From the NCBI RefSeq assembly GCF_014926585.1, contig NZ_CP045422.1, positions 620,001 to 684,000 on the forward strand: a DNA stretch of 64,000 nt, read 5' to 3'. The DNA is from Devosia beringensis (GTDB lineage: Bacteria; Pseudomonadota; Alphaproteobacteria; Rhizobiales; Devosiaceae). Positions 37,610 through 47,738 of this stretch are shown here, in pieces. A model generated the notes under the pieces. The model saw only the letters and a program-made list of their open reading frames with translations, was not told the origin of the DNA and made no database searches. The number at the start of each line of letters is the position of its first letter. Within the stretch, counting starts at the first letter, position 1. The position numbers and the translations under genes are program-made.

Positions 37610-39310
37610 TCAGGCAGGCCCATCGGCGGGCAGATTGTAGCGTTCGGCGATCTCGGCGCGCAGTAAAGCCCGGCTGGCCGCGGCTGTGGACGAGCCGGCG
37701 TCCCGGATGGCATCGGCTACCCTGACGAGGGCCTGGTCGCGGATCACGCTGGTGAACCAGCGGCTGACGTCGCCATTGTGCAGATGATGGGTCCATACTT
37801 CGTCTGCCACCGCATCGCCCTTGGACAGGAACTCAAAGAGGTTCCTCGCCTGAACGCAGACCCGGTTGTCCGGTCCGCGAAAATAGAAGCTGCGTTGGTC
37901 GCCCACATCGCCGGTGGCATATTTGCCGGCATGGCGCACATGCGTCTGGAGCGGTGCATGAGGCCGCACCACTACCCCGACAAAATTGCGCCGCCAGACC
38001 AGCATCTCGCCCGGCTCCGGCACGGAAGCGCCGTTCATGGCGGGTGCTTCCAGACCGGCCAGTGAACAAAAGTCCCTGACCATGAATTCAGCGCTCGCCC
38101 CCAGCGCGCAGACCGTGCCGACGCTGGCCAGCACGTCGGCGCTCAGCAGCCGGGGAGAGACGGTGATGAAGATGACGCAGGGCTGCTCGCCAAACTCCAC
38201 CCCGTTCGACACGGCAAAGCCCTGATGGGCCTCGTCAATGATAACAAAGGCCGGTGCGCCCATGTGCTCGCGCCGGGCACTGGCGGCGGCCATGGCATCG
38301 AGCATGAAGTGCCGCCGGACCTCATGCTTCATGCCGCGCAGGACCACGACCGGATTGAGACCGGCGGCCAGCAGGAGCTCGAAATCGGCGACATTGACGG
38401 CAGGATTGCTGGCATCGAGCACGCTGGTGCCGCTGATGGTGTGATAGTCGCCCTCCGGGTCGAGCACGGCCAGGCCGCAGTCATGGGTCAGCATCTGTTC
38501 GATCAGCATGGTGGCAAAGGTCGATTTGCCGATCTGCGACGGGCCGACCACCAGCACATTGCCCTGATGGACCGGCATGCTGATGCGCTTGCCGCTGCGC
38601 GCCGTGCCGATGGCCAGATCGTGTCGCCCGGCGGGCAGCAGGTCGCCGTCGAGCTTGTGCAGGGCTTCGGCCAGAAAGCGCACGCCGGCCCCGTGATCCT
38701 GCCCCAGCACCAGGTCGGCCTCGGCCTTGATGGAAGGCACGGCATTGGCCACCGCCACCGAGCAGCCGCAGATGGCCAGGAAGGAGTGATCGTTCTCGGC
38801 GTCACCCACGCCGACCAGGGCGCTTGGCGACAGGTTGAGGTCACGTGCAGCGGCCCGCAGGCCGCTGGCCTTGTTGATCCCGGTGGGCAGCACCATCAGG
38901 GCGCCCTTGTTGAAGGTGATCTGCAGCTCGAGCCCCGACTGGCGGATGGCATCGAGTACCTTGCCCTGATCGGGTTCCCAGGCGGCGATGATCGCCTGCC
39001 CGACGGACAGGCGCTCCACGCCCAGTCCGCGAAGATGCTGCACCAGGTCCGGATCGGGCGGTGGCGCCAGGACGCGCGTCTGCCCGCTGGCAGGGTCATG
39101 CAGCACGGCACCATTTTCGAGGACCAGACGATCAAACATGCCATAGTCGGGGAAGGTGGTGGCCAGGTCTCCCAGTTCCCGCCCCGTCACCAGGATCAGC
39201 CGCCTGCCGCTGCGCTGCAGCGCCGCCAGGGCGTCCCGCGTGGCGGCTTCGACCTTGCCGTCGGTGGCGATGGTTCCATCAAAGTCAGCGGCCAGCCCCA
39301 GAAAGTACAT
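37610..39310 (-). CDS. HAD-type phosphatase fused to a HerA/DUF87-like ATPase
   Basis: A 566-residue two-part protein. Residues 1 to about 230 are a Cof/sucrose-phosphatase-type HAD hydrolase: Asp9-x-Asp11 in AADFDGT, VTGRE, a lysine in GINKASGL, and GVGDAENDHSF. Residues about 235-566 are a P-loop ATPase with Walker A 256-264 (GPSQIGKST, Lys262) and Walker B Asp359-Glu360 in VIIDEAHQG, similar to the central domain of HerA-like ATPases. The start is the ATG directly before the HAD motif. It stands alone between DUF2934 and tRNA-Gln. The substrate and partner are unknown. Confidence 0.8.
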   Translation of the reverse strand: MYFLGLAADFDGTIATDGKVEAATRDALAALQRSGRRLILVTGRELGDLATTFPDYGMFDRLVLENGAVLHDPASGQTRVLAPPPDPDLVQHLRGLGVERLSVGQAIIAAWEPDQGKVLDAIRQSGLELQITFNKGALMVLPTGINKASGLRAAARDLNLSPSALVGVGDAENDHSFLAICGCSVAVANAVPSIKAEADLVLGQDHGAGVRFLAEALHKLDGDLLPAGRHDLAIGTARSGKRISMPVHQGNVLVVGPSQIGKSTFATMLIEQMLTHDCGLAVLDPEGDYHTISGTSVLDASNPAVNVADFELLLAAGLNPVVVLRGMKHEVRRHFMLDAMAAASARREHMGAPAFVIIDEAHQGFAVSNGVEFGEQPCVIFITVSPRLLSADVLASVGTVCALGASAEFMVRDFCSLAGLEAPAMNGASVPEPGEMLVWRRNFVGVVVRPHAPLQTHVRHAGKYATGDVGDQRSFYFRGPDNRVCVQARNLFEFLSKGDAVADEVWTHHLHNGDVSRWFTSVIRDQALVRVADAIRDAGSSTAAASRALLRAEIAERYNLPADGPA

Positions 39311-39474
39311 GACGTCACCATGCCGGTCTCTCGATGGCGCGCAGCTTGCCGCACAATGGCGCCGGGCTTCTTGACCGAAATCAACGCACTGCCACCCTGG
39401 GCGCGATTTCGCTGCGCTGGCGGCATCTGGCCCGCATGCGCCGGGGTGACGACCGGCGAAACAGCGAAAAAAGC

Positions 39475-39549
39475 TGGCTGGGGCGCTAGGATTCGAACCT
39501 AGGGATGCCGATACCAAAAACCGGTGCCTTACCACTTGGCGACGCCCCA
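39475..39549 (-). tRNA. tRNA-Gln (anticodon TTG)
   Basis: A full cloverleaf on the minus strand: acceptor TGGGGCG/CGCCCCA, D arm GCCAAGTGGTAAGGC, anticodon stem CCGGT/ATCGG with loop TTTTGGT (TTG at positions 34-36), and T arm with GGTTCGAATCC. The discriminator is G and CCA is encoded. Confidence 0.95.
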
Positions 39550-39731
39550 ACTGGCGCGGTTCGTACACGGTTTGCCCCGGGTTCGCAACATGGTCCACGA
39601 GCTCGCAAAAAGCCTTTTGCAGACGCTTGAACGGCGCCGTCAGCGGGTCTATAACGCCCGCCGTCGCGTGTGGCACAGCGGGCTTTGCAGCCCGCTGCCA
39701 GCCAGAACAAGCCCGAGATCGCGACACCTGA

Positions 39732-39808
39732 CGGAGTATAGCGCAGCCTGGTAGCGCACCTGCTTCGGGAGCAGGGGGTCGAGTGTTCGAATCACTCTAC
39801 TCCGACCA
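39732..39808 (+). tRNA. tRNA-Pro (anticodon CGG)
   Basis: A full cloverleaf: acceptor CGGAGTA/TACTCCG, D arm with AGCCTGGTAGCGC, anticodon stem CCTGC/GCAGG with loop TTCGGGA, T arm with TGTTCGAATCA, discriminator A and encoded CCA. The 180 bp between it and the divergent tRNA-Gln holds one 9-bp-arm hairpin (39676-39697) and no gene. Confidence 0.95.
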
Positions 39809-39811
39809 ATC

Positions 39812-39846
39812 AGCCCGGCCTCCTGCGAGGTCGGGCTTTTTTCTGC
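39812..39846 (+). terminator. Terminator after tRNA-Pro
   Basis: Stem AGCCCGGCCTC / GAGGTCGGGCT, with one imperfect pair, a short loop and six T residues, 3 bp after the tRNA CCA end. Confidence 0.85.
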
Positions 39847-39918
39847 CGAGAGGATGGCCCCTGCGCGTCCTGGCCGGCCGGCCGGTCGGCCGTGGTGTGC
39901 GCGGCGAATGGCCTGCGA

Positions 39919-40727
<809 letters not shown>

Positions 40728-40731
<4 letters not shown>

Positions 40732-41564
40732 GATTGCAGCGCCATTGCCAGGCCCTCGGGATCGTCTGTGGTGATTTGGTCAACCTTGAGCGCCAGGAGG
40801 CGCTCGACCTGGGCCAGGCTGTCGGGATTGACCTCACGGATGGTCCAGGCGTCGACGCGTTTGCCGGCGGCATGGAAGGCCGCAATGATGTCAAAGCCAT
40901 CCTCGGCAAACAGCAGCGGGATCTGCCAGTAGAGGTAGATCAGGTCGGCGGTTGGCGCCGCCGCCAGCGTCTCGGCGACGAAGGCGGCATGGCTGCCGCT
41001 GGCGCGGGCAGCGTTGACCCTCGCCTCGTCGCTGGGATCAAAGCCGACCCTGATGCCGGGCACCTCGGCGGCCAGCATGGCGATGGCCTTGGCATTGCCC
41101 GAGGAGAGGATGAGATTGCCGGCAACGGGCCTGGTGGCCCGGGCGAAATTGGCCAGCGCCGTGGCGTCGAGGACGGAGTCGTCCTCCTTGTAATCGAGCT
41201 GCAGCAGGGCATCGGGATGGACGCTGCCCGAGACCATCAGCGCGCAGAGGTCATCGAGCAGCATGACCTTGTCGGGGATCGGTGCGCCGTCATTGTCGCG
41301 CAGCTGCAGCTGGCGCAGAGCGGCGTCGCTGGTGTCGGCGACCAGGCCGATGCCGGTGGTTTCCTCTGACAGGTCGAGATTGTGCAGCACGGCAAAGCCC
41401 TTGTCGCCGGTCACCACCAGGTCGACCTCGATCGAGGCGCCCAGCGCCATGCCCTCGAGAATGCGCTGGCCGGTAAAGACCGGATCGGCCCGGCGGCGGC
41501 GGCCGCGATGCCATTTCAGCCAGGTGCGGTGGCCGTTGCGTTCAACATGGACAGGGTCGTGCAT
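40728..41564 (-). CDS. Glycerophosphodiester phosphodiesterase family protein
   Basis: A 278-residue GDPD-like protein. His19-Arg20-Gly21 supplies the HRG motif, Glu46-x-Asp48 (IEVDLV) the metal pair, and His61 the second catalytic histidine; the usual HD after it is HN (Asn62) here. It would split a phosphodiester into an alcohol and a phosphomonoester, which the adjacent phosphatase could take. There is no signal peptide, so it acts after import. It follows the ABC ATPase gene by 56 bp. Because of the HD to HN change and divergence, the exact substrate is open. Confidence 0.75.
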
Positions 41565-41620
41565 CAGGTGATGGCCTTTTTGTCGGCAAGGAGAAGCGGC
41601 GCGGGTGCCGGGTCGACTGG

Positions 41621-42703
41621 TCAGGCGTCGAGCGGCTCGGGCTGGTTGATGAGCTCGGCAGCAACCGCCGTGCGGTGCAGCAGCACGCCATGGCGGTAGG
41701 CGGCCATTGCCTTGGGGTGCAGCGCCACGCCCTGCCCCAGCTGGAACAGGTCGGGATGGGACACCATGGCCTTGATGCGCGTGCCGTCGGGCAGCGCCAG
41801 ATCGACGAGGCCATGGGTGCCGAAATCGGTAACGCGGTGCACCGTGCCGTGGCCGCCCTGCGGCGCGACGCTGAGCTCGAGCGCCTCGGGCCGGACGCAA
41901 AGCGTGGTCGGACCGTTGCTGACCGGCAGCGGAATGGCAAAATTGGCGGTGCGGAAGACGCCGTCGGTGACCTCGCCCTCAAGCGTATTCATCGAGCCGA
42001 TGAAGCCGGCAACGAAGGGGGTGAGTGGGGCGCGGTAGACCACGTCGGGCCGGTCGATCTGCTCGGTGCGCCCGTCGCGCATGACGACGATACGGTCGGC
42101 CATCGAGAGCGCCTCGTCCTGACCGTGTGTGACAAAGAGGGTGGTGATCTTGAGGCGCTGCTGGATGTCGCGCACTTCTTCGCGCAGGCGTTCGCGCAGA
42201 TGCTGGTCCAGACTGGCAAAGGGTTCGTCGAGCAACAGGATCTTGGGCTCGAGCACCAGCGAGCGGGCCAGGGCCACGCGCTGCTGCTGGCCGCCGGAGA
42301 GCTGGGTGACGCTGCGCAGGCCATAGCCGCCCAGCCCCACCAGGTCGAGCACACCCTCGACGCGCCGCTTGATCTCGTCGGCCGGCACTTTGCGCAGCTT
42401 GAGGCCGAAGGCGAGGTTCTTGAAGACGTTCATATGCGTCCACAGCGCATGGCTCTGGAACACCATGCCGGTGGGGCGGCGCTCGGGCGGCAGGCGGGTA
42501 ATGTCCTCGCCATCGATGGTCATCGCGCCGCTGGTGGGCGTCTCGAAGCCGCCGACCATGCGCAGCAGGGTGGATTTGCCCGAGCCGGATGGCCCCAGCA
42601 GGCAGACCAGCTCACCATCGGCCACGTCGAGCGAGAAGCTGTCCACCGCCTTGGTGCCATTGGGGAAAATCTTGGAGATATCGTTGATCTTGAGAACGGA
42701 CAT
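41621..42703 (-). CDS. ABC transporter ATP-binding protein (PotA/FbpC type)
   Basis: A 360-residue ATPase with Walker A GPSGSGKST, signature LSGGQQQRVALARS, Walker B ILLLDEPFASLD, the switch histidine in FVTHGQDE, and a C-terminal TOBE domain (from about 240). This subtype works with two-permease importers of iron, polyamines, phosphonates or sugar phosphates. It follows the second permease by 8 bp. Confidence 0.9.
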   Translation of the reverse strand: MSVLKINDISKIFPNGTKAVDSFSLDVADGELVCLLGPSGSGKSTLLRMVGGFETPTSGAMTIDGEDITRLPPERRPTGMVFQSHALWTHMNVFKNLAFGLKLRKVPADEIKRRVEGVLDLVGLGGYGLRSVTQLSGGQQQRVALARSLVLEPKILLLDEPFASLDQHLRERLREEVRDIQQRLKITTLFVTHGQDEALSMADRIVVMRDGRTEQIDRPDVVYRAPLTPFVAGFIGSMNTLEGEVTDGVFRTANFAIPLPVSNGPTTLCVRPEALELSVAPQGGHGTVHRVTDFGTHGLVDLALPDGTRIKAMVSHPDLFQLGQGVALHPKAMAAYRHGVLLHRTAVAAELINQPEPLDA

Positions 42704-42711
42704 GGGTCTTC

Positions 42712-43533
42712 CTAGCCGCCGAAGCCGCGGGCGAACGAACCGGAATTGACGACCCGGCGCGCGAACAGCAAAGCGATGAAACTGGGCACCCAGAGCAGCA
42801 CGGAAAGCACTGCGCCATACTGGATGACCGGCTGGTTATTGATAAAGGAGATCATCAGCACCGGCAGGGTACGCACTTGTGGCGCGCCGATCAGCCAGGC
42901 GCCTTCGGTTTCGTAGAAGGTGCCGACAAAGCTGAGCAGGATCGCGGCTGCGATGGTCGGGCCGGCCTGTGGCAGGGTGATCGACCAGAAGACGCGGAAG
43001 GGGCTGGCGCCGACATCGCGGGCCGCCTCCTCCATGCGCCGGTCGACCGACTGGAAGGCGGCCACCGGAATCCAGATCATGAACAGCAGCGTGCCCACCA
43101 GCTGGATCAGCACCACGCCCCAGAAGGTGCCGATGAGGTTGAGCTGCAAGAAGATACCCGCAATGGCGACCAAGAGGCCGAATTTGGGAAAGGCATGGCC
43201 GGCCAGGAACGAGAAGAACAGCAGGTTGCGGCCGGGGAAATCGAGCCGGGCAAAGGCATAGGCGGCCGGCAGGCAGATGGCGGCGGACAGAGCGGTCACG
43301 GTGAAGGCCAGCGTCAGGCTCATGGAAATCGAGCTCCAGACGTCGGCGCGGGCCAGGGTCTGGTTCCAAAAGCGCAGGCCGAATTCCTGCGGGATCACCG
43401 AGGGATAGCGCCAGACATTGGTGAAGGCCCAGGTGCCCACGACCAGCAGCGGGAAGACGATGACCAGGGTCAGCACGGCGGCAAAGGCGATGCCGGTCCA
43501 GTCGATCTTGCGATGGATGAGTGTTGCAGCCAT
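42712..43533 (-). CDS. ABC transporter permease (PotC-like)
   Basis: A 273-residue inner-membrane permease with six helices and the EAA loop EEAARDVGASPFRVFWSITLP. It abuts the other permease directly (stop at 43534, ATG at 43533). The pair forms the channel of the importer. Confidence 0.9.
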   Translation of the reverse strand: MAATLIHRKIDWTGIAFAAVLTLVIVFPLLVVGTWAFTNVWRYPSVIPQEFGLRFWNQTLARADVWSSISMSLTLAFTVTALSAAICLPAAYAFARLDFPGRNLLFFSFLAGHAFPKFGLLVAIAGIFLQLNLIGTFWGVVLIQLVGTLLFMIWIPVAAFQSVDRRMEEAARDVGASPFRVFWSITLPQAGPTIAAAILLSFVGTFYETEGAWLIGAPQVRTLPVLMISFINNQPVIQYGAVLSVLLWVPSFIALLFARRVVNSGSFARGFGG

Positions 43534-44403
43534 TTATGCGGCCCTGTTCTTGGCGACGGAGCGCACATAAAAGAGCCCGAAGACGATGCAGAAGCCGAAG
43601 GTGACCACGGCCTGGGTAATAGCGGTCTGCGGATCATAGAGATCGCGGAAGGTGCGCTGCATGAACGGGCCCATCATTTCGGGCGCGGCCGGGCCCAGGA
43701 TATAGGGCAGGGTGAAGGCCGAGAAGATGCCGAGCACGGCAAAGGAAATGGCCACCAGAATCGAATTGGAGAGGCGCGGCAGGATAATGTGCCAGAGCAG
43801 CGCGATCCGGCCGGCGCCGACATCGCGCGCAGCCTCGACCGCCTGGTTGGAGACATTGCCCAGGCCCGAGAGCAGGATCAGCACGGTGAGCGGGATATTG
43901 TCCCAGACGAGGCCGATGACGGGCCCCCAGGGCGTCAGATAGGGCGAGCGGATATGCGGCAGGCCGACGGCATTGAACAGCAGGTCGACGGTCCCATTGG
44001 GGCCCAGCACGCGGATGAAGGCAAAGCTCAGGATGATCGAGGGTACGAACATCGGAAAGATGGCCAGGCCCTGCACGTAGGCGGCCACTTTGGTGTCGGA
44101 AAAGCGCAGGTAAAGCGCGATGGGCAGGCAGACCAGCAGCAGCAATATGGCGCAGACGCCCGTGGTCCACAGCGTCATCGACAGGTTGGAGAGGCTATAG
44201 CCATCGGAAAAAAAGAACCGGTAGGTCTCGACGGAAAAGGCATTGCCCTCCGGCGTCTTGACCCAGAGCGTGGTGATGATCGCCGAGATGATCGGCCAGA
44301 TGATCAGCCAGAGCACCAGCAGCACCGGCGTGGCGACGAGCAGGAGGCCATAAGGCCTCCTGCGGATGGGTGTAACGGACCCGATCTGGTCCGGGGCGGT
44401 CAT
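43534..44403 (-). CDS. ABC transporter permease (PotB-like)
   Basis: A 289-residue inner-membrane permease with six helices and the EAA loop VEAARDVGAGRIALLWHIILP. The ATG at 44403 is 2 bp after the binding-protein stop; a GTG at 44409 would overlap that stop. It belongs to the same importer as the next two genes. Confidence 0.9.
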   Translation of the reverse strand: MTAPDQIGSVTPIRRRPYGLLLVATPVLLVLWLIIWPIISAIITTLWVKTPEGNAFSVETYRFFFSDGYSLSNLSMTLWTTGVCAILLLLVCLPIALYLRFSDTKVAAYVQGLAIFPMFVPSIILSFAFIRVLGPNGTVDLLFNAVGLPHIRSPYLTPWGPVIGLVWDNIPLTVLILLSGLGNVSNQAVEAARDVGAGRIALLWHIILPRLSNSILVAISFAVLGIFSAFTLPYILGPAAPEMMGPFMQRTFRDLYDPQTAITQAVVTFGFCIVFGLFYVRSVAKNRAA

Positions 44404-44405
44404 GG

Positions 44406-45557
44406 TCACGAAGCGGGGTCCACGTTTGGTGCCACGGCGCGATACCAGCCGTCATTGATGGCCGCTTCCCAATCGCCGCTCGGGAAATTGGGAATGGTCT
44501 GCGGGATCAGGTCGGCGAACTTCTCGCGCAGTTCAGGCGCGACGTGATCCCAGCTGACGCCGGGGAAGCCGCCCAGTTCGGTCAGCACGGCCGACTGGAT
44601 TTCTTCGGTCAGCAGGAAGTCGGCGAGCTTGAGGGCTGCATCCTTGTTGGCACCATTGCTGAGCACGCCAAGCTTGGTGAAGCCGCCGGGCAGGCCGAGA
44701 TCCTGGAGCTGCACGAGACCGGTGGTCTCAGGCAGCACGCCCTGGGCGATGGCCGACAGGGCCTGATCGGACCAGGCCGGGATCATGGTGACGGCCGACT
44801 GGCCGAGCAGCTGCAGCGACTGGGTATTGCCCGAGGTATAGGCGCCGCCGTCGAACAGCGACGGGGCCAGATCGAGCAGCATGTCAAAGGCGGGCTTGAG
44901 CATGGTGTCGTTCTTGTCGGCGCTGTAATTGTCGACGGTGAACTGGCTGGGGTCCTTGCCGTTCACTTCATAAATGGCGCGACGGACGAAATTGCCGCCC
45001 GAACCGCCCTTGTTGGGACGGTTATAGATGAACTGGCCAGGATTGGCCTTGATCCAGGTGACGAGGTCGGCAAAGGTCTTGGGCGCGTCGGCTGGCGCCA
45101 GCTTGGTGGTGTCATAGGCCAGCAGCACCTGCGACCCGCGGTAAGGCAGGTTGGTGGGAATGTCGAAGGCCAGCGGGTTGATCTTGGAATAGTTGGACAG
45201 ACCAGCTGCCTCGAAGTCGACATAGAGGCCCTTGGCAATGCCATCGACCGTGACGCGGGTGTCGAAGCCTTCGAAGAGGTCAGCCTGGGGATCGGTGCCC
45301 GAGGCCAGAGCGGCCAGAGCGCGGTCGCCAATGGCGGCGACACCGGCGCCGTCGCCACCGTCAACCAGGTTGAGCGTGATGCCGGCATTGGCGGCTTCAA
45401 ATTTGGGCTTCACCACATTGGTCCAGAAGTCGATGACGTTCTGGTCCGAGCTGAAATAGACGTCGATGACGCCCTCGGCAGCGAAGGACATGCGGGGCAG
45501 GACCAGCATGCCGGCGGCGGTACCGGCAGCCGAGATCATAAAAGCACGACGTTTCAT
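44406..45557 (-). CDS. ABC transporter extracellular solute-binding protein
   Basis: A 383-residue periplasmic protein. The N terminus KRRAFMISAAGTAAG, followed by a hydrophobic stretch and a cut site near SFA, is a signal peptide with twin arginines, possibly Tat. The fold segments (VIDVYFSSDQNV, YNRPNKGGSGGNFV) fit the class of binding proteins used by iron, polyamine and sugar-phosphate (AfuA-like) importers. Two ATGs lie side by side; GGGAGA spacing favours 45557 over 45560. With the phosphodiesterase and phosphatase downstream, a phosphate-bearing ligand is more likely than iron. Confidence 0.87.
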   Translation of the reverse strand: MKRRAFMISAAGTAAGMLVLPRMSFAAEGVIDVYFSSDQNVIDFWTNVVKPKFEAANAGITLNLVDGGDGAGVAAIGDRALAALASGTDPQADLFEGFDTRVTVDGIAKGLYVDFEAAGLSNYSKINPLAFDIPTNLPYRGSQVLLAYDTTKLAPADAPKTFADLVTWIKANPGQFIYNRPNKGGSGGNFVRRAIYEVNGKDPSQFTVDNYSADKNDTMLKPAFDMLLDLAPSLFDGGAYTSGNTQSLQLLGQSAVTMIPAWSDQALSAIAQGVLPETTGLVQLQDLGLPGGFTKLGVLSNGANKDAALKLADFLLTEEIQSAVLTELGGFPGVSWDHVAPELREKFADLIPQTIPNFPSGDWEAAINDGWYRAVAPNVDPAS

Positions 45558-45560
45558 CAT

Positions 45561-45887
45561 ATTCTCCCATCTAGGCGATCCCGGGCGGGACCACGGCGCT
45601 GTCTCACCGGTCGCGGAGGCGATGCGGGATCGGACGATCACATGGCGTGCCGGGACCGGTCCCGACGCGCCCACCTCATGGGGCTCCTCCCCAGATTGCG
45701 GCAGCAATCGGCAGGCATCCCAATCTTTGTCGGGGTTCGCCAGCCTGCGTCGCAATGCAGACCAGAAAACACCGGATGGCGACTGCACACAAGTGCATTG
45801 GCCAAGAAATATGGGAGCTTCCTTAGGGGGACTGCATAACGCTTTGATGACAATTATGACGTTGCTCAGCTGTGCAAGATTTGCACA
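45561..45887 (-). promoter_or_regulatory. 327-bp intergenic control region of the second importer
   Basis: This gap separates the LacI gene from the importer operon on the same strand. It holds two small inverted repeats: TGCAC-ACAA-GTGCA at 45784-45797 and TGTGCAA-GAT-TTGCACA at 45871-45887, the latter ending directly at the LacI stop codon. They share TGCAC half-sites and could bind the neighbouring LacI protein. The second could also act as a weak terminator. No ORF with a credible start is seen. Confidence 0.4.
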
Positions 45888-46901
45888 TCACTGCGCAGAA
45901 GGGCGAACCGACTGGCGCCAAACGGGGACCGGTTCGAAGACAATGCGCCGGGAACTGCCGGATTCCGGGTGCAGCAGCAGCTGCACCACCTGGTCGGCCA
46001 TGGCCTCGAGCGGCTGGGCAAAGGTGGTCAGCCGATAGGCCGACCAGCCGGCCTGTTCAATATCGTCAAAGCCGATAATGCACAGGTCCTGGGGGATGCG
46101 GAGGCCGAATTCGTCGCGCGCCACATCCATGAAGCCGAGCGCCAGCAGGTCGGTGACGCAAAAGACTCCGTCCGGACTATTGGAGCGGCCGAAGACCAGC
46201 CGCGCCGCCTCGGCCCCCGACTCGTAGACGGTGGGACCGGCTCGGGTGACCGCCACGTCGACGCCGGCCGCGGCGGCGGCGGCGAGGAATACGGTTTCGC
46301 GCTCAACCAGGCTGGCCGTGCGGGCGGTGGAGCTGATCAGCCCAAGCCGCTGGCAGCCGGCCCGGCGCAGCAGGTAAAAGGCCTCGCGCCCGGCCAGGGC
46401 ATTGTCGACACCCAGATTGTTGGAGCCGCTGAGCTGCTCGTCGCGGTTGATCAGCACCACCTGCTGGCCATTGGCCAGGCAGGTTTCGATCAGCGAGGCC
46501 GAGGGCGTGCCCGAGAGCACGACGGTGGCGTCGGCCCGATAGTTGAGGGTCTGGCGCAAAGCCGTCGAGACGCTGGCGGTATCGGTTTCGGTATTGATCA
46601 CCATGGTGATCTTGCCCACGGCCTGCAGTTTGCGGGTCATGACGTCGACCATGCGGGCGCGAATCGGCGTGGTCATGTTGGAGACCACCAGGCACACGAT
46701 ATTGCTGCGTTCGCGCAGGCCGCGGGCCAGGTGGTTGACGTGATAGCCCAGGGCCTCGGCGGCTTCGAGCACCTTGCGGCGCGTCGCCTCCGACACGCTG
46801 GCCCCGGCGGTGAAGGTGCGCGACACGGCCGAGCGCGACACGCCGGCACGTTCGGCCACGGTTTGTGCGCTGACGAAACCGGGAGTCTTCAGATCGCTCA
46901 T
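45888..46901 (-). CDS. LacI-family transcriptional regulator of the second importer
   Basis: A 337-residue repressor. The N-terminal HTH (VSAQTVAERAGVSRSAVSRT) and hinge ending NHLARGL lead to a ligand-binding domain with the typical IIGFDDIEQAGW segment. It is first in a minus-strand run with the ABC importer, phosphodiesterase and phosphatase, which it probably controls. The ATG at 46901 follows AGGAAG. Confidence 0.9.
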   Translation of the reverse strand: MSDLKTPGFVSAQTVAERAGVSRSAVSRTFTAGASVSEATRRKVLEAAEALGYHVNHLARGLRERSNIVCLVVSNMTTPIRARMVDVMTRKLQAVGKITMVINTETDTASVSTALRQTLNYRADATVVLSGTPSASLIETCLANGQQVVLINRDEQLSGSNNLGVDNALAGREAFYLLRRAGCQRLGLISSTARTASLVERETVFLAAAAAAGVDVAVTRAGPTVYESGAEAARLVFGRSNSPDGVFCVTDLLALGFMDVARDEFGLRIPQDLCIIGFDDIEQAGWSAYRLTTFAQPLEAMADQVVQLLLHPESGSSRRIVFEPVPVWRQSVRPSAQ

Positions 46902-46956
46902 GGCGGCATGCTTCCTGCGGCAGAGCAGGCAGATAGTGGGAAGAATCGCGCCAGCG

Positions 46957-47673
46957 TCAAGCTGCAGGCGGGCCGGACGGGGTCTGGGGTTTGGCTGCCG
47001 GCCGTCTGGCGAGCCAGATATGGTGGCGCTCGCCGCCCTTGTTGCCGCGGGCCCGGACCTTTTCCTCGCGCACGGCAAAGCCGGCCGTGGCCAGCCGCTT
47101 GGTGAAGGGGGCGCTGGTATGGGAGGACCATACGGCCAGCACCCCGCCGGGGCGCAAAGTGGTCAGGGTGCGGCGCAGGCTTTTGACGCTGTAGAGCTGC
47201 TGGTTGGAATCGCGCGTCAGCCCCTCGGGGCCGTTGTCGACATCGAGCAGAATGGCATCATAGCGGTTCTCGCCGGCCAGAGCCGTGCCGACATCGCCCA
47301 GGCGGATGGTGACGCGCGGATCGTCGAGGCTGGTGCCGAACACGTCCGCCATTGGCCCGCGCGCCCAGGCGACCACGGCGGGCACCAGTTCGGCCACGGT
47401 GATGCGGGCATCGGCCGGCAGGATGGCCAGCGCCGCACGCAGGGTAAAGCCCATGCCCAGCCCGCCGATCAGCATATGGGCTTGCTTGTGCGTGTTGATG
47501 GCGGCCCAGCTGAGACTCGCCAGCGCCTCTTCCGAGCCGCTCATGCGGCTGTTCATCAGCGCGGTCGAGCCGGTCATGATGCAGAATTCACTGCCGCGCT
47601 GCATCAGGCGCAGATCGCCTTCGCCGCCAGGCACCGTGGCCGTATCGAGCAGAGTCCAGGGGGTGACGGCCAT
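46957..47673 (-). CDS. Spermidine-synthase-like SAM-dependent protein
   Basis: A 238-residue Rossmann protein of the spermidine synthase/methyltransferase type: MLIGGLGMGFTLRAAL is the SAM loop, ITVAELVPAV the acidic second strand, and DAILLDVDNGP the fourth-strand motif. It lacks the full N-terminal beta domain of true spermidine synthases, so a methyltransferase or aminopropyl transferase with another substrate is possible. The start is the ATG at 47673. It is 17 bp after the bioY terminator. Confidence 0.75.
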   Translation of the reverse strand: MAVTPWTLLDTATVPGGEGDLRLMQRGSEFCIMTGSTALMNSRMSGSEEALASLSWAAINTHKQAHMLIGGLGMGFTLRAALAILPADARITVAELVPAVVAWARGPMADVFGTSLDDPRVTIRLGDVGTALAGENRYDAILLDVDNGPEGLTRDSNQQLYSVKSLRRTLTTLRPGGVLAVWSSHTSAPFTKRLATAGFAVREEKVRARGNKGGERHHIWLARRPAAKPQTPSGPPAA

Positions 47674-47690
47674 GCATACTCGCAAAAACA

Positions 47691-47718
47691 GAAAGCCGGC
47701 CGCGGGGGCCGGCTTTCG
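47691..47718 (-). terminator. Terminator after bioY
   Basis: Arms GAAAGCCGGCC and GGCCGGCTTTC around a short loop; on the minus strand a T-rich TGTTTTTG follows. It lies 20 bp beyond the bioY stop. Confidence 0.85.
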
Positions 47719-47738
47719 TTGAAAATGTCGACCAGCGT

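Noticed and set aside
39475-39846. Integration site for a mobile element at the tRNA pair
   Set aside because: Both tRNAs are complete and I see no integrase, repeated tRNA end or change in gene style next to them.
44406-45557. Iron(III) binding protein of an Fbp-type importer
   Set aside because: The family also covers sugar-phosphate and polyamine binders, and the downstream phosphodiesterase and phosphatase point to a phosphate-bearing ligand.
47673-47686. ATGCATACTCGCAA near the methyltransferase start as a further operator copy
   Set aside because: The right half does not match TATGCAA, and the place is between a terminator and an unrelated gene.
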